From assembly GCF_001870465.1 (NCBI RefSeq), contig NZ_MDGK01000015.1:248001-312000 (forward strand): DNA of 64,000 nucleotides. The letters run 5' to 3'. The position numbers were made by a program, and so were the translations under genes. Below are positions 41,024-52,128 of this stretch, piece by piece. Numbering within the stretch: position 1 is the first letter of the stretch; each line of letters starts with the position of its first letter. This DNA comes from Pseudomonas extremorientalis (GTDB lineage Bacteria; Pseudomonadota; Gammaproteobacteria; Pseudomonadales; Pseudomonadaceae). Under the pieces are notes generated by a model. That model saw nothing but the letters and a program-made list of their open reading frames with translations, did not search any database and was not told where the DNA came from.

Positions 41024-42649
41024 TCAGGTGTACTTGCGCTGGTCCGGCGCCGGCGGGAAGTACTGGTACAGCCAGGTTTCGCTCAAAGTGCGGTCCTGGG
41101 TGCGAATGAACAGGCGCAGCTCAACTGGCTCCACGCTGTCGCTGGTCGGGTACCAGTCGAACAGGATGCGGTAGCCCTTGATGTTATCCAGCACCAGCAC
41201 GCTGAAGTCCTTCACCTGGCCATGGGAACAGGTCACCACCGGCTCGATCCCGGTGCCTGGCGGCAGGCGATCCAGGCCGCCGCCCTTGAAGTCCACGGCA
41301 AAACGACGCGCCCAGACTTGCGGGTAGTGCTCACCCGGTGCCCAGCCTTCGGTGAAGCCACCCATGCCCGAACGGGTTGCATCGACTTGCGCCAACGGTG
41401 TGCTCACCGGCGGCAGCGCGCTCCAGTACAGCTTGTAGCCGTAGTTGAGCGAGTCGCCGGCGGCCACGGGTGTTTTCGGCGTCCAGAAGGCCACGATGTT
41501 ATCGAGGGTCTCGCCGGTGGTCGGGATTTCCAGCAGGTCGATCGAGCCTTCACCCCAGGCGGTGGTCGGTTCGACCCATAGGCTCGGGCGCTTGCTGTAC
41601 CAGTCCACGGTGTCCTGGTAACTGGCGAACTCATGGTCGGTCTGCACCAGGCCGAACCCCTTCGGGTCTTTGTCGGCAAATGCGTTGAATTGCAGCTTGG
41701 CCGGGTTGTTCAGCGGTCGGCAGATCCACTCGCCGTTGCCGCGCCACATCGCCAGGCGGTCCGAATCGTGGATCTGCGGGTGGATGGTGTCGCACATGCG
41801 GCGTTCGTGGGTGCCGCAACTGAACATGCTGGTCATCGGCGCGATGCCCAATTGTTCGATGGTGGTACGCGCATTGATATGGGCGTCGATGGCCATCACC
41901 ACCTGGTTGGCCTGGCAGTCGATGTCGAAGCGGTACGCGCCGGTGGCGCTCGGCGAGTCGAGCAGTGCGTAGACTACGAAGCGGGTGGCGTTCTTGTCCG
42001 GGGTTTCGAACCAGAACTGCGTGAAGTCGGGGAATTCCTCGCGTTTTTTCGCGTAGGTGTCGATGGCCAGGCCACGGGCAGAAAGGCCGTACTGGCCGGT
42101 GGAATCCACTGCGCGGAAGTAGCTGGCACCGAGAAACGACAGCACGTCATGGCGATCCAGTTCCGGCGCCTTGAACAGCTTGAAGCCGGAGAAGCCCAGG
42201 TCGCCGGTCAGTTGCTTAGTGTCGACCGTGGTTTTTTCATAGTTGAACAGGGAGGGGCGGAAATGCACCTCACGGGCTTCACGGGTCTTGGGGTCGACGC
42301 TGTGCATGCGCACCGGCGTCTTGAAGCCCATGCCAACGTGGAAGAATTGCACGTCCAGTTGGCCGTTCAATTCCTTCCACAGCGAATGGTTGCCGTCGTA
42401 GCCGATGGCATTGAAATTCTGCGGGGTCATGGTCGCCAGCGTGGGCGGCAGCACCTGTTTGGTGTCCTTGTAAGCGGTCTCGGCGAGTTGTTTGGCCTGG
42501 GCCTTGAGCGTGTCGAAGTCGAACGCCACGGCCTTGCCATCGGCAGCACGGTTCCCGGCCCAGGCCTGGGCGGCGAGCAGGCCGCTGGCCGACAAGCCGG
42601 TGTAAGCCGCAATGGCCATGGACGCTTTGAGCAAATTCCTGCGGTGCAT
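41024..42649 (-). CDS. opgD: glucan biosynthesis protein D (OpgD/MdoD), Tat-exported
   Basis: A 541-residue periplasmic protein controlling backbone structure of osmoregulated periplasmic glucans. The N-terminus is a Tat signal (HRRNLLKAS, hydrophobic stretch, cleavage near AQAWA). The mature sequence starts [18 protein letters not shown], the usual OpgD beginning, and has the two-domain family length. No opgGH genes are in the window. Its 5' flank carries a REPIN shared with spdH. Confidence 0.95.
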   Translation of the reverse strand: MHRRNLLKASMAIAAYTGLSASGLLAAQAWAGNRAADGKAVAFDFDTLKAQAKQLAETAYKDTKQVLPPTLATMTPQNFNAIGYDGNHSLWKELNGQLDVQFFHVGMGFKTPVRMHSVDPKTREAREVHFRPSLFNYEKTTVDTKQLTGDLGFSGFKLFKAPELDRHDVLSFLGASYFRAVDSTGQYGLSARGLAIDTYAKKREEFPDFTQFWFETPDKNATRFVVYALLDSPSATGAYRFDIDCQANQVVMAIDAHINARTTIEQLGIAPMTSMFSCGTHERRMCDTIHPQIHDSDRLAMWRGNGEWICRPLNNPAKLQFNAFADKDPKGFGLVQTDHEFASYQDTVDWYSKRPSLWVEPTTAWGEGSIDLLEIPTTGETLDNIVAFWTPKTPVAAGDSLNYGYKLYWSALPPVSTPLAQVDATRSGMGGFTEGWAPGEHYPQVWARRFAVDFKGGGLDRLPPGTGIEPVVTCSHGQVKDFSVLVLDNIKGYRILFDWYPTSDSVEPVELRLFIRTQDRTLSETWLYQYFPPAPDQRKYT

Positions 42650-42987
42650 AGAGACAACCTGTCGTGAGCAAATCCCGCGCCGTTCCTGGCACGTAGCGGA
42701 TCAGAAATTACGGTTCGGACATGCCTTCGACCAAACGCAACGGACATTAAACAGACGCCGGATAGCTTAAGCGGTTCGATGACGTAGGAAAATTGATTGA
42801 TAGCGTGGTGATGGCGTTGCAAATGCGACAAGACATTTCCGACTCTGTGGTCGAACACATTACTTAAGAAATATGAAGATCCAAATGTGGGAGGGGGCTT
42901 GCCCCCGATAGCGGTGTGCCAGTCACTGAATACTGCGCAGGTCCAAGTCAATCGGGGGCAAGCCCCCTCCCACATTCAGACTGCATT
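42650..42987. other. 338-bp interval between opgD and spdH
   Basis: No gene. The left ~230 bases are moderately AT-rich and presumably hold the opgD promoter. The right part is a REPIN (42884-42976). Confidence 0.6.
42884..42976. repeat. REPIN between opgD and spdH
   Basis: AATGTGGGAGGGGGCTTGCC at the left and its inverted copy ending CCCACATT at the right, with about 40 bases between. It lies directly after the spdH stop. Confidence 0.93.
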
Positions 42988-44850
42988 TCAGGTGACTTCA
43001 CCCACCGCCCGGTAAGCCTCATCAATCGCCGCATGGGCATACGCACTCCACGCCGCATCCGAGTTGGCGATGCTCACATGCCCCACCGGCTTTTTCGCCA
43101 GCTGCATCCACGCTTCGGTTTCATCGGCTTGATCGAACAAGCTGTTGGAGAAGCTCGCATAACCGTGTGACCAGCGGTTGACAGTGATCGCCAGAATATC
43201 GGTCTCATGATTGAAACCGCCGGGCCCGAGCATGCGTTGCAACTGGTCACGCAACTGCGCTTCCAGTTGTTCGAACGTCTGCCCATACAACTTGCCACGC
43301 CCGGCGCGGGCCTGGTCGCGGGCGTTCATGCCGCTGTTGGGGCTGGTGGGCACGTAGACCATGTGCAAGCCGATCGGCTGCGTCGGGTCGCGCGGGTGGT
43401 CATAGCCGCCCATGCTCACCGGGTAGTCCAGTTTGATCCGGCTGTAGGGCTGGGTTGCCGCGTAAATCTCGTGAACGCCGAGCTTCTGGAAGGACTGCCA
43501 ATTGCGGATAACCACCTTGGTGTACACCAGCGGGTACTTCACGTTCTGGCTCAAGGCGTGAGCCTGCGGTGCCGGCAAATCCTTCAACAAATACGGAATC
43601 ATCATGTTGTAGCAGGCCAGGATGCAGCGTTTTCCACGCACCTGTGTGAGTTGGCCGCCACGGCTGTAGTCGATATGCACACCGTCGCCGACGTTACGCA
43701 CACTGACCGCCGTACTGTTCAAGCGCAGCCGCACCGCCGCCTTGGGTTGGTCGAGCCTGGCGTAGTCGAATGCCGCCAGCACGATATCGTCCATGGTATG
43801 TCCCGGCGCCACGCCCGGGATCAGGCTGCGTACCAGCAACCGTGCCACCGACGCATTGCCGTCCGGGAAGTGATAGATGTAGGGCTCTTCCATTTCGGCT
43901 GCCGCTTCTTCGCTGATTGGCGCCAGGTTCATCCCTGCAAAACCTGGGAAACCCACGCTGTAGGCATCGGCCGACGCCACGGCATCAATGCTCAGCGCCA
44001 TGAAGTCGTTGGTGCGGCTCTGGAAGTACTTCACCGCGCCTTCCGACAAACCGACGTTCTTGAGCAGGAAATCGCGGTAGCTGGTGGCTGCCAGGTAGTC
44101 GGCCTTTTCTTTGGCGGTCTTGCCCGGCAGGTAGTCCTTGGGTGCGGTGTGCAGCTCGATCAGGGCCTGACGGTCTGCCGCCGGCAACGGGAAGTCATTG
44201 ATGAAATCGCGGATGGCCCGTGCGTTGAGTTGGTCGGGGGCGATGTCGTCGGCGACCATCGGCGTCGGGTCGCCGGTCACCAGTTTGTCTTCGCCGAAGT
44301 TCTCCTTGTCGAAAAACACCCCGCGCGACAGCCCGAGACCGGGGTAGAACCGGCGGTCGAAGGCGGTTTCGAAGCGCTTGATGTTCACGCCGAGCTTTTT
44401 CAGCAGCCCGTTCACTTCCTTGCTGTACAGGTGATTGGGCGACTGGAACGCCTCGCTGCCACCGTAGCCGATGATCATGCGGCCACCGGCCTGGAATTCA
44501 TTGCGCTTGGCGTGGCCGCCGAAGTCGTCGTGGTTTTCCAGGATCAGGATCTTCGCCTTGGGGTGCTTCTCGCGATAGAACCACGCCGCCGACAGCCCAC
44601 TCAAGCCACCGCCCACGACGACCAAGTCATAGTCTTCGGTGACCGGCAGCTTGTCGGTGTCGAACACCTTCTTTTCCCAGCCCATCTGGTGCGCCACTTC
44701 GAACGAGCCCGCATGGCTGCCGCGCAGGCCGGTAAGGGTGGGTGGGTAGTAACGGCCATCAGGGGCGGCTTGCAGGATTTGCAGTGGGGTCATGCCGGCG
44801 GCGAGGGTGACAGCGACGCCGTTGAGGAAGTCGCGGCGGGTGATATCCAT
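42988..44850 (-). CDS. spdH: spermidine dehydrogenase SpdH
   Basis: A 620-residue FAD enzyme (the same length as P. aeruginosa SpdH) that oxidatively cleaves spermidine to 1,3-diaminopropane and 4-aminobutanal. N-terminal Tat-type signal (TRRDFLNGVAVTLAAG) implies periplasmic export. The dinucleotide-binding motif VVVGGGLSGLSAAWFYRE starts near residue 75 and is followed by LENHDDFGGHAKRN. It lies downstream of patD, whose product would use the aldehyde, although SpdH would act in the periplasm. AGGAT precedes the ATG. Confidence 0.88.
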   Translation of the reverse strand: MDITRRDFLNGVAVTLAAGMTPLQILQAAPDGRYYPPTLTGLRGSHAGSFEVAHQMGWEKKVFDTDKLPVTEDYDLVVVGGGLSGLSAAWFYREKHPKAKILILENHDDFGGHAKRNEFQAGGRMIIGYGGSEAFQSPNHLYSKEVNGLLKKLGVNIKRFETAFDRRFYPGLGLSRGVFFDKENFGEDKLVTGDPTPMVADDIAPDQLNARAIRDFINDFPLPAADRQALIELHTAPKDYLPGKTAKEKADYLAATSYRDFLLKNVGLSEGAVKYFQSRTNDFMALSIDAVASADAYSVGFPGFAGMNLAPISEEAAAEMEEPYIYHFPDGNASVARLLVRSLIPGVAPGHTMDDIVLAAFDYARLDQPKAAVRLRLNSTAVSVRNVGDGVHIDYSRGGQLTQVRGKRCILACYNMMIPYLLKDLPAPQAHALSQNVKYPLVYTKVVIRNWQSFQKLGVHEIYAATQPYSRIKLDYPVSMGGYDHPRDPTQPIGLHMVYVPTSPNSGMNARDQARAGRGKLYGQTFEQLEAQLRDQLQRMLGPGGFNHETDILAITVNRWSHGYASFSNSLFDQADETEAWMQLAKKPVGHVSIANSDAAWSAYAHAAIDEAYRAVGEVT

Positions 44851-44880
44851 GGGGGATCCTGAAAATTATTGTTATAGGTT

Positions 44881-44905
44881 CCCGGCATCCAGAGGGAATG
44901 CCGGG
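44881..44905 (-). terminator. hairpin between patD and spdH
   Basis: CCCGGCAT and ATGCCGGG form an 8-bp stem with a 9-nt loop, but only a poor U-tract follows on the minus strand. It may be a partial terminator that lowers spdH expression relative to patD. Confidence 0.4.
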
Positions 44906-44913
44906 TTGAATCG

Positions 44914-46338
44914 TCAGTGCTTGAACATCACATGACGCACGGTGGTGTAGTCCTCCAGCCCGTACATGGACATGTCCTTGCCATAGCCAGACAGTTTCTG
45001 ACCGCCGTGAGGCATTTCGCTGACCAGCATGAAGTGGGTGTTCACCCAGGTGCAGCCGTACTGCAGGCGTGCCGCCAGGCGGTGGGCACGTCCTACATCG
45101 GCGGTCCATACGGACGACGCCAGGCCGTAGTCCGAATCGTTGGCCCAGCCCAGCACCTGCGCTTCGTCGTTGAACTTGGTCACTGAGACCACCGGCCCGA
45201 ATACTTCGCGGCGCACGATCTCGTCGTCCTGCTGTGCGTCGGCCAGCACGGTGGGTTCAAAGAAGAAACCATTGCCTTCCACCGCCTTGCCACCCGTGAC
45301 CAGGCGAATGTGCGGTTGCGCCACGGCGCGTTCGACAAACCCGGCAACACGGTCGCGATGTTGCGCAGTAATCAATGGGCCCAACTCCGTGGCCGGGTCA
45401 TCCTGCAATCCATACTTGATGCTGGCGACCGCCGCGCCGAGTTTTTCGACGAACTTGTCGTAGATCTGCGCCTGCGCGTAAATCCGGCAGGCCGCCGTGC
45501 AATCCTGGCCGGCGTTGTAGAAACCGAAGGTACGAATGCCTTCCACGGCGGCGTCGATGTCCGCATCGTTGAAGATGATCACTGGCGCCTTGCCACCCAA
45601 CTCCATGTGCATGCGTTTCACGCTGTCGGCGGTGCTGGAGATGATGTTTGCGCCGGTGGCGATGGAGCCGGTCAGCGACACCATGCGCACTTTAGGGTGC
45701 GTCACCAGTGGGCTGCCCACGGTAGGCCCACGGCCGAACACCAGGTTGAGCACGCCGGCCGGGAAGATTTCAGCGGCCAGTTCGACCATGCGCAATGCGG
45801 TCAGCGGGGTTTGCTCCGACGGCTTGAGCACCACGGTATTACCGGCGGCGAGGGCCGGGGCGATTTTCCAGGCGACCATCATCAGCGGGTAGTTCCACGG
45901 CGCGATGGAGGCGATCACCCCCACCGGGTCGCGGCGGATCATCGACGTGTGGCCGGGCAGGTATTCACCGCCGGCCGAACCGCTCATGCAACGGCTGGCG
46001 CCGGCAAAGAAACGGAATACATCGGCAATCGCCGGGATTTCATCGTTGAGCGCGGCGCTGTAGGGCTTGCCGCAGTTGTCCGATTCCAGCTTGGCCAGCT
46101 CTTCGCCGTGGGCCTCGATCACGTCCGCCAGTTTCAGCAGCAGCAGCGAACGATCCTTGGGCGCGGTTTGCGACCAGCCTTCGAAGGCTGCATCGGCGGC
46201 GCGCACGGCGGCGTCGACCTGGGCTTCGCTGGCTTCCTTGATTTCTACCAGTACGCGGCCCAGAGCCGGGTTGAATACAGCCTGCGCCGGGCCTTCGCCT
46301 TCGACCAGTTGGCCGTTGATCAGCAGTTTGGTTTGCAT
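44914..46338 (-). CDS. patD: gamma-aminobutyraldehyde dehydrogenase PatD
   Basis: A 474-residue NAD-dependent aldehyde dehydrogenase oxidising 4-aminobutanal to GABA. Seen: the active-site Glu in MELGGKAP and Cys in [13 protein letters not shown], and [11 protein letters not shown]. Length and start ([16 protein letters not shown]) match E. coli PatD (MQHKLLINGELVSGEG). The ATG at 46338 is chosen because AGAGG is at a good distance, whereas the ATG two codons upstream is too close to it. It is last in a ydcSTUV-patD arrangement identical to E. coli. Confidence 0.92.
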   Translation of the reverse strand: MQTKLLINGQLVEGEGPAQAVFNPALGRVLVEIKEASEAQVDAAVRAADAAFEGWSQTAPKDRSLLLLKLADVIEAHGEELAKLESDNCGKPYSAALNDEIPAIADVFRFFAGASRCMSGSAGGEYLPGHTSMIRRDPVGVIASIAPWNYPLMMVAWKIAPALAAGNTVVLKPSEQTPLTALRMVELAAEIFPAGVLNLVFGRGPTVGSPLVTHPKVRMVSLTGSIATGANIISSTADSVKRMHMELGGKAPVIIFNDADIDAAVEGIRTFGFYNAGQDCTAACRIYAQAQIYDKFVEKLGAAVASIKYGLQDDPATELGPLITAQHRDRVAGFVERAVAQPHIRLVTGGKAVEGNGFFFEPTVLADAQQDDEIVRREVFGPVVSVTKFNDEAQVLGWANDSDYGLASSVWTADVGRAHRLAARLQYGCTWVNTHFMLVSEMPHGGQKLSGYGKDMSMYGLEDYTTVRHVMFKH

Positions 46339-46359
46339 AGCCATGTCCTCTTCAAACAA

Positions 46360-47169
46360 TTATTTACCGCCACTCCCGGCCACGCTTTCACCGCCGCGGG
46401 TCAGGTAATAGGCACCGAGAATCGGGAACATCGTTACCAGCATCACTAGCATCGCCACCACGTTGGTCACCGGCACATCCCGCGGGCGGCTCAACTGGTT
46501 GAGCAGCCACAGCGGCAAGGTGCGCTCGTGGCCGGCGGTGAAGGTGGTGACGATGATTTCGTCGAACGACAATGCAAAGGCGAGCATGCCGCCGGCCAGC
46601 AGCGCCGAGCCCAGGTTGGGCATGATGATGTAGCGGAAGGTCTGCCAGCCGTCGGCGCCCAGGTCCATCGAGGCCTCGATCAGGCTGTGGGAGGTGCGGC
46701 GCAAGCGGGCGATGACGTTGTTGTAGACGATCACCACGCAAAAGGTCGCGTGGCCGACGATGATGGTGAACATCCCAGGCTCGATACCCAGCGTCTTGAA
46801 CGTCGCCAGCAGTGCGATACCGGTGATGATCCCCGGCAGGGCAATCGGCAGGATCAACATCAGCGACACGCCTTGCTTGCCGAAGAACTCGCGGCGATAC
46901 AGCGCCGCCGAGGCCAGCGTGCCGAGCACCATGGCGATCAGCGTGGCGATGGCGGCGATCTGCAGCGACAGCTTGATCGCCTCCAGTACGTCCGGCCGCG
47001 CGAACGCCACGCTGAACCACTTCAGGGTGAAGCCCTGGGGCGGAAAGCTGAACGCAGCTTCTTCGGTGTTGAAGGCATAAAGAAAGATGATCAGGATCGG
47101 GAAGTGCAGAAACACCAACCCGCCCCAGGCGGCGATCTTCAGGCCCAATGAGGATTTTTCAGAGTGCAT
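46360..47169 (-). CDS. ydcV: polyamine-type ABC transporter permease YdcV
   Basis: A 269-residue inner-membrane permease with about six helices and the EAA loop ([20 protein letters not shown]). A PotC/YdcV-type subunit pairing with YdcU. Its start overlaps the ydcU end by 11 bases, giving translational coupling. Confidence 0.9.
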   Translation of the reverse strand: MHSEKSSLGLKIAAWGGLVFLHFPILIIFLYAFNTEEAAFSFPPQGFTLKWFSVAFARPDVLEAIKLSLQIAAIATLIAMVLGTLASAALYRREFFGKQGVSLMLILPIALPGIITGIALLATFKTLGIEPGMFTIIVGHATFCVVIVYNNVIARLRRTSHSLIEASMDLGADGWQTFRYIIMPNLGSALLAGGMLAFALSFDEIIVTTFTAGHERTLPLWLLNQLSRPRDVPVTNVVAMLVMLVTMFPILGAYYLTRGGESVAGSGGK

Positions 47170-48088
47170 CGAAGGCCCCCAGGCGTTTGACGATGGACAG
47201 GTAAACCGCGATCAGCACGATCGGCACCAGGGTGAACGCCGCTGCCATGGGCATGTTGCCGATGGCGCCTTGCTGCGCGTAGACCATGCCGCCGACGAAG
47301 TAGCCGGGCGGGCCGACCAGTTGCGGCACGATGAAATCGCCCAGGGTCAGCGAGAAGGTGAAGATGGAACCTGCGGCAATCCCTGGCACCGACAGCGGCA
47401 ATATCACCTGCATGAAGGTCTGGCGCGGTTTGGCGCCCAGGTCGGCAGAGGCTTGCAGCAAGGACGGCGGCAAACGCTCCAGGGACGCCTGGATCGGCAG
47501 GATCATGAACGGCAGCCAGATATAGACAAACACCATGAACCGTCCCAGATGCGAGGTGCTCAAGGTACTGCCGCCCACGCCGGGAACGCCCAGCACGAAC
47601 TGCAACACAGGCTCCAGGCCCAGGTGCTGCACGAACCACTGCGCCACGCCGCCCTTGGCCAGCAGCAAGGTCCAGGCATAAGCCTTGACGATATAGCTGG
47701 CCCACATCGGCATCATCACCGCGATGTAGAAGAACGCCTTGGTCTTGCCCGTGGTGTAGCGCGCCATGTAGTAAGCGATGGGGAAGGCCACGATGGCACT
47801 GGCGATCGATACCACGATCGCCATGCTCAAGGTGCGCACAATGATGTCGAAGTTCGACGGCTGGAACAGCGCGGCGAAGTTGGCCAGGGTCAGGTCTGGC
47901 GTGACCGCCATGGTGAAGTCGTCGAAGGTATAGAAACCTTGCCACAGCAGGGTCAGCAACGAACCGAGGTAGATCGCGCCGAACCAGATCAGCGGCGGCA
48001 CTAGCAGCATTGCCAGGTAGAGGTCGGGCTTGCGGTAGAGCAGGTTGGAAAACCTGCGCATCGGCGGGTGGGAAATAGCCAGGCTCAT
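47159..48088 (-). CDS. ydcU: polyamine-type ABC transporter permease YdcU
   Basis: A 309-residue PotB/YdcU-type permease with six predicted helices and the EAA loop ([20 protein letters not shown]). GAGGTG precedes the ATG. One base separates it from ydcT. Confidence 0.9.
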   Translation of the reverse strand: MSLAISHPPMRRFSNLLYRKPDLYLAMLLVPPLIWFGAIYLGSLLTLLWQGFYTFDDFTMAVTPDLTLANFAALFQPSNFDIIVRTLSMAIVVSIASAIVAFPIAYYMARYTTGKTKAFFYIAVMMPMWASYIVKAYAWTLLLAKGGVAQWFVQHLGLEPVLQFVLGVPGVGGSTLSTSHLGRFMVFVYIWLPFMILPIQASLERLPPSLLQASADLGAKPRQTFMQVILPLSVPGIAAGSIFTFSLTLGDFIVPQLVGPPGYFVGGMVYAQQGAIGNMPMAAAFTLVPIVLIAVYLSIVKRLGAFDAL

Positions 48089-48089
48089 G

Positions 48090-49124
48090 TCACACCTCGC
48101 CTGCGCTGTCGGTCAGCGGGGTCATGGCTTCCCGCGCCCAACGGGCGGTGATGGACTGGCCGACCTGGTGGCCGCTGCTGATGTCCAGCCACTGGTTGTT
48201 GGCCTGGCTGATGTTCAGCGCCTGGCCGTTTTCCAGTTTCAGTTCATAGCGGGTGGCGCTGCCCTGGTACTGGATGTCGTGGAGCAGGCCGCTGATTTCC
48301 ACTTCGCCGGCGCCCAGCGGGCCCTCGGCGAAGCGCACGTGTTCCGGGCGGATCGAGAAGGGTTGCGTGCTGCCGCTGAGGCGCTGCGCCAGCTCGCCGC
48401 GAATCACGTTGGAGGTGCCGACGAACTCGGCGACGAAGGCGGTGGCCGGTTTCATGTACAGGTTGCGCGGGGTGTCGACCTGCTCGATGCGACCTTTGTT
48501 GAAGACTGCGACGCGGTCGGACATCGACAGCGCTTCGGTCTGGTCGTGGGTCACGAAGATAAAGGTGATGCCCAGCTGGCGTTGCAGCTTTTTCAGTTCG
48601 CTCTGCATCTGCTCGCGCAGCTTGAGGTCGAGGGCGCCCAGGGGTTCATCCAGCAACAACACACGCGGGCGATTGACCAGGGCGCGGGCCAGGGCCACCC
48701 GTTGGCGTTGACCGCCGGAGAGCTGCACCGGCTTGCGCTCGCCGTAGCCGCCGAGGGCGACCATGGCCAGGGCTTCTTCGGCGCGGTTGAGGCGCTCGGT
48801 CTTGCCCACGCCCTTGACCTTGAGGCCGTAGGCGACGTTGTCGCGCACATTCATATGGGGGAACAGCGCGTAATCCTGGAACACGGTGTTCACGTCGCGC
48901 TGGTAGGGCGGTAAGCCGGCGGCTTCCTCGCCGTGGATACGGATCGAGCCTGCGCTCGGCTGCTCGAACCCGGCGATCAGGCGCAGGCAGGTGGTCTTGC
49001 CCGAGCCGGAAGGCCCGAGCATGGAAAAGAACTCGCCGTCCTGGATATCGATGGAAACCCGGTCAACGGCTTTCACTTCGCCGAACTGACGGGAAACGTG
49101 AGTGAATTGGACTGCAAGTGTCAT
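48090..49124 (-). CDS. ydcT: polyamine-type ABC transporter ATP-binding protein YdcT
   Basis: A 344-residue PotA/YdcT-type ATPase: Walker A GPSGSGKTT, signature LSGGQRQRVALARAL, Walker B VLLLDEPLGALD, switch His in VTHDQTEAL, and a C-terminal TOBE domain. The ATG at 49124 was chosen because family homology starts there; the frame remains open upstream. It is separated from ydcS by 189 bases holding a REPIN. Confidence 0.92.
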   Translation of the reverse strand: MTLAVQFTHVSRQFGEVKAVDRVSIDIQDGEFFSMLGPSGSGKTTCLRLIAGFEQPSAGSIRIHGEEAAGLPPYQRDVNTVFQDYALFPHMNVRDNVAYGLKVKGVGKTERLNRAEEALAMVALGGYGERKPVQLSGGQRQRVALARALVNRPRVLLLDEPLGALDLKLREQMQSELKKLQRQLGITFIFVTHDQTEALSMSDRVAVFNKGRIEQVDTPRNLYMKPATAFVAEFVGTSNVIRGELAQRLSGSTQPFSIRPEHVRFAEGPLGAGEVEISGLLHDIQYQGSATRYELKLENGQALNISQANNQWLDISSGHQVGQSITARWAREAMTPLTDSAGEV

Positions 49125-49207
49125 GGTGCGGTGCTCCGAAAAGGCACGGGTCGTCGCAGCGGCCCGGCCTGGACTTCTGAAAAAACAAAACATCTGTGAA
49201 TGCGGTC

Positions 49208-49298
49208 AATGTGGGAGGGGGCTTGCCCCCGAAAGCAGTGGATCAGTTACAGATGTGCTGGCTGACACACTGCACTCGGGGGCAAGCCCCCTCCCACA
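49208..49298. repeat. REPIN in the ydcS-ydcT gap
   Basis: AATGTGGGAGGGGGCTTGCC and the inverted arm ending CCCACA enclose ~40 bases. It interrupts what is otherwise one operon; the stems could protect the upstream ydcS message and lower expression of ydcTUV-patD. Confidence 0.93.
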
Positions 49299-49313
49299 GG
49301 AGACCGATGGTGT

Positions 49314-50465
49314 CTAGCGGCCACCCATGATCGCGATGTAATCCTGGGTCCAGCGGCTGTAGGGCACGAACTTGCCGCCTTCCGCCTGCGGGGTTTTCCA
49401 GAAGGCGATCTTGTCGAACTGGTCGAAGCCGTTGGTCTTGCAGCCTTCGGCGCCGAGCAATTCGCTTGCCTGGCACGCCGCCGGCACCGCCGGCAGGGAG
49501 CCGAACCAGGCGGCCACATCGCCCTGGACCTTCGGTTGCAGCGACCAGTCCATCCATTTGTAGGCACAGTTCGGGTGCTTGGCTTCGGCATGCAGCATGG
49601 TGGTGTCGGCCCAGCCGGTGGCGCCTTCCTTCGGAATGGTCGAGGCAATCGGCTGCTTCTCGTTCTGCAGGCCGTTGACCTGATACGGCCAGGCGCTGGA
49701 GGCCACCACGCCTTCGTTCTTGAAGTCACTCATTTGCACGGTGGTGTCGTGCCAGTAGCGGTGGATCAGCGGTTGCTGGGCGCGCAGCAATTCAAGCACG
49801 GCCTTGTACTGTGTTTCGGTGAGTTCGTACGGGTTCTGGATGCCCAGTTCCGGCTTGGCCGACTTGAGGTACAGCGCCGCGTCGGCGATGTAGATCGGGC
49901 CGTCATACGCCTGCACGCGGCCTTTGTTCGGCTTGCCGTCCGGCAGGTTCTGCGCGTCGAACAGCACATTCCAGCTGGTGGGCGCGGTCTTGAATACGTT
50001 GGTGTTGTACATCAACACGTTTGGCCCCCACTGGTACGGGGTGCCGTAGGTTTGCTGGCCAACCACGTACCACGGCGCGTCTTTCAGGCGGGGGTCGATG
50101 TTCTTCCAGTTGGGGATCAGTGCGGTATTGATTGGCTGCACCCGTTTGCCGACGATCAGCCGCAGCGACGCATCGCCCGACGCGGTCACCAGGTCATAGC
50201 CACCCTTGGCCATCAGGCTGACCATTTCGTCAGAGGTAGCGGCGGTTTTCACGTTGACCTTGCAGCCGGTTTCCTTCTCGAAACCGCTGACCCAGTCGTA
50301 GGCCTTGTCGCTTTCGCCGCGTTCGATATAGCCGGGCCAGGCGACGATATCCAGTTGGCCTTCACCGGCACCCACCGCTTTGAGCGGTTCGGCGGCCTGC
50401 AGGCTGGCGCTGGCCAGCAGCGCGGTAGTCAAAGCACTGAGCAGTGCGGTCTTGTGCGCAGACAT
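49314..50465 (-). CDS. ydcS: polyamine-type ABC transporter substrate-binding protein YdcS
   Basis: A 383-residue periplasmic binding protein with a Sec signal peptide (cleavage after LQAAE near residue 25) and the PotD/YdcS fold (DIVAWPGYIERG; YDLVTASGDASLR; YGTPYQWGPNVLMYN). In E. coli YdcS belongs to a putrescine uptake system. AGAGGGAA precedes the ATG. It is the first gene of the transport operon, probably most highly expressed. Confidence 0.92.
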   Translation of the reverse strand: MSAHKTALLSALTTALLASASLQAAEPLKAVGAGEGQLDIVAWPGYIERGESDKAYDWVSGFEKETGCKVNVKTAATSDEMVSLMAKGGYDLVTASGDASLRLIVGKRVQPINTALIPNWKNIDPRLKDAPWYVVGQQTYGTPYQWGPNVLMYNTNVFKTAPTSWNVLFDAQNLPDGKPNKGRVQAYDGPIYIADAALYLKSAKPELGIQNPYELTETQYKAVLELLRAQQPLIHRYWHDTTVQMSDFKNEGVVASSAWPYQVNGLQNEKQPIASTIPKEGATGWADTTMLHAEAKHPNCAYKWMDWSLQPKVQGDVAAWFGSLPAVPAACQASELLGAEGCKTNGFDQFDKIAFWKTPQAEGGKFVPYSRWTQDYIAIMGGR

Positions 50466-50537
50466 TGGGGTTCCCTCTTCTTTAATTATGGTCGGGGCAG
50501 TTGTTTGAACCGGTAACGCAAGAGCTTAGTTGTTGTT

Positions 50538-52025
50538 TTAAAGATGCTGGCCGTGGCGCGCCATGATGTGTCGCACCACGCTGTAGTCCTGCAGCGAGTC
50601 GCTGGACAGATCCTTCCCATACCCCGAGCGCTTCAAGCCGCCATGGGGCATTTCGCTGACCAGCATGAAATGGCTGTTGATCCAGGTGCAGCCGTATTGC
50701 AGACGCGCCGCCACTTGCATGGCCTTGTCCAGGTTCTGGGTCCACACGGACGAGGCCAGGCCGTACTCGGAGTCGTTGGCCCAGTCCACCGCCTGTTCCA
50801 GTTCGTCGAAGCGCGTCACGGTGACCACCGGGCCGAACACTTCGCGCTGCACGATTTCATCGTTCTGTTTACAGCCGGCCAGCAGCGTCGGCTGGTAATA
50901 GAAGCCGGCACCGGAATGCACGGCGGCGCCGGTGACGCGTTCGATATGTGGCTGGCCGAGGGCGCGTTCGACAAAACTGGCCACGCGGTCGCGCTGGCGT
51001 GTGCTGATCAGCGGCCCCAGCTCATTGTCGGTGTCGCGCTTGCCGGCAAAGCGCAGGCTACTGACAGCGGCGCCGAGCTCGGCTACCAGTTTGTCGTGGA
51101 TACCCGCCTGGGCGTAGATGCGGCATGCGGCGGTGCAGTCCTGGCCGGCGTTGTAGTAACCGTAGGCGCGCACACCCTCGACCACGGCTTGCAGGTCGGC
51201 GTCGTTGCATACGATCACCGGCGCCTTGCCGCCCAGTTCCAGGTGCGTGCGTTTCAGGGTCTTGGAGGCAGCCTGCAGAATCTTCTGCCCGGTGACGATG
51301 TCGCCGGTCAGCGAAACCATGCGCACCTTGGGGTGGCTGACCAGATGGCTGCCAACGCCTTCGCCGCCGCCACACAGAATGTTGATCACGCCACGCGGCA
51401 ACAGGTCTTTGAGCACCGGGGCGAGGGCGAGGATCGACAGCGGCGTGTGTTCCGATGGCTTGAACACCAGCGTATTACCGGCCGCCAGGGCCGGAGCGAT
51501 TTTCCACGCGGCCATCATCAGCGGGTAGTTCCATGGCGCAATCGAGGCCACTACGCCAATCGGATCGCGACGCACCATGCTGGTGTAGCCCGGCAGGTAT
51601 TCACCGCTGAGTTGCCCGGTCTGGCAACGCACGGCCCCGGCGAAGAAGCGGAACACATCCACGGTGGCGCTCAAGTCATCCTGGCGCGCGAGGTGCAACG
51701 GCTTGCCGCAGTTCAGGGACTCCAGGCGGGCCAGGTAATCGGCGTGTTTTTCGATGGCGTCGGCAATGCCCAGCAGGATGTTCGAACGTTGCTGCGGCGT
51801 GGTCCGCGACCAACCGGCAAAGGCACGGTGGGCGGCAAGGATCGCGGTCTCGACCTGCTCGGCGCTGGCTTCGGCGATTTGGGTGAGGACTTCACCGGTG
51901 GCCGGGTTGAGGATCGGCTCGGCAAAACCCTGGCCCGGGACCAGTTCGCCGTCGATCAGCAACGCAGTGAGCAGCGGGGTGGGCGCGCCGGACATTTTTC
52001 GTGATCTCTTTTCTTGTGCGGCCAT
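50538..52025 (-). CDS. aminoaldehyde dehydrogenase, PatD paralogue
   Basis: A 495-residue aldehyde dehydrogenase, very similar to PatD across its length ([71 protein letters not shown]). It probably handles a related amino-aldehyde such as 4-aminobutanal or 3-aminopropanal. The start could be 52025 or an ATG ten codons downstream (51995); the family alignment does not decide. It is followed by ydcS and preceded by the LysR gene on the same strand. Confidence 0.88.
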   Translation of the reverse strand: MAAQEKRSRKMSGAPTPLLTALLIDGELVPGQGFAEPILNPATGEVLTQIAEASAEQVETAILAAHRAFAGWSRTTPQQRSNILLGIADAIEKHADYLARLESLNCGKPLHLARQDDLSATVDVFRFFAGAVRCQTGQLSGEYLPGYTSMVRRDPIGVVASIAPWNYPLMMAAWKIAPALAAGNTLVFKPSEHTPLSILALAPVLKDLLPRGVINILCGGGEGVGSHLVSHPKVRMVSLTGDIVTGQKILQAASKTLKRTHLELGGKAPVIVCNDADLQAVVEGVRAYGYYNAGQDCTAACRIYAQAGIHDKLVAELGAAVSSLRFAGKRDTDNELGPLISTRQRDRVASFVERALGQPHIERVTGAAVHSGAGFYYQPTLLAGCKQNDEIVQREVFGPVVTVTRFDELEQAVDWANDSEYGLASSVWTQNLDKAMQVAARLQYGCTWINSHFMLVSEMPHGGLKRSGYGKDLSSDSLQDYSVVRHIMARHGQHL

Positions 52026-52099
52026 GGGCGTTCTCTTACGAAGGCCTGACCTTTCTCTTAGGGGATAAGCAGAGACTAGAGGTCAGGCGCGAGGTCAAC

Positions 52100-52120
52100 A
52101 AATACTAAATACTGAATACA
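52100..52120. repeat. tandem 7-mer repeats upstream of the aminoaldehyde dehydrogenase
   Basis: AAATACT-AAATACT-GAATACA, three head-to-tail units 75-95 bases from the dehydrogenase start and just after the LysR gene. They may be part of a regulator site or promoter. Confidence 0.4.
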
Positions 52121-52128
52121 GCATTCGA

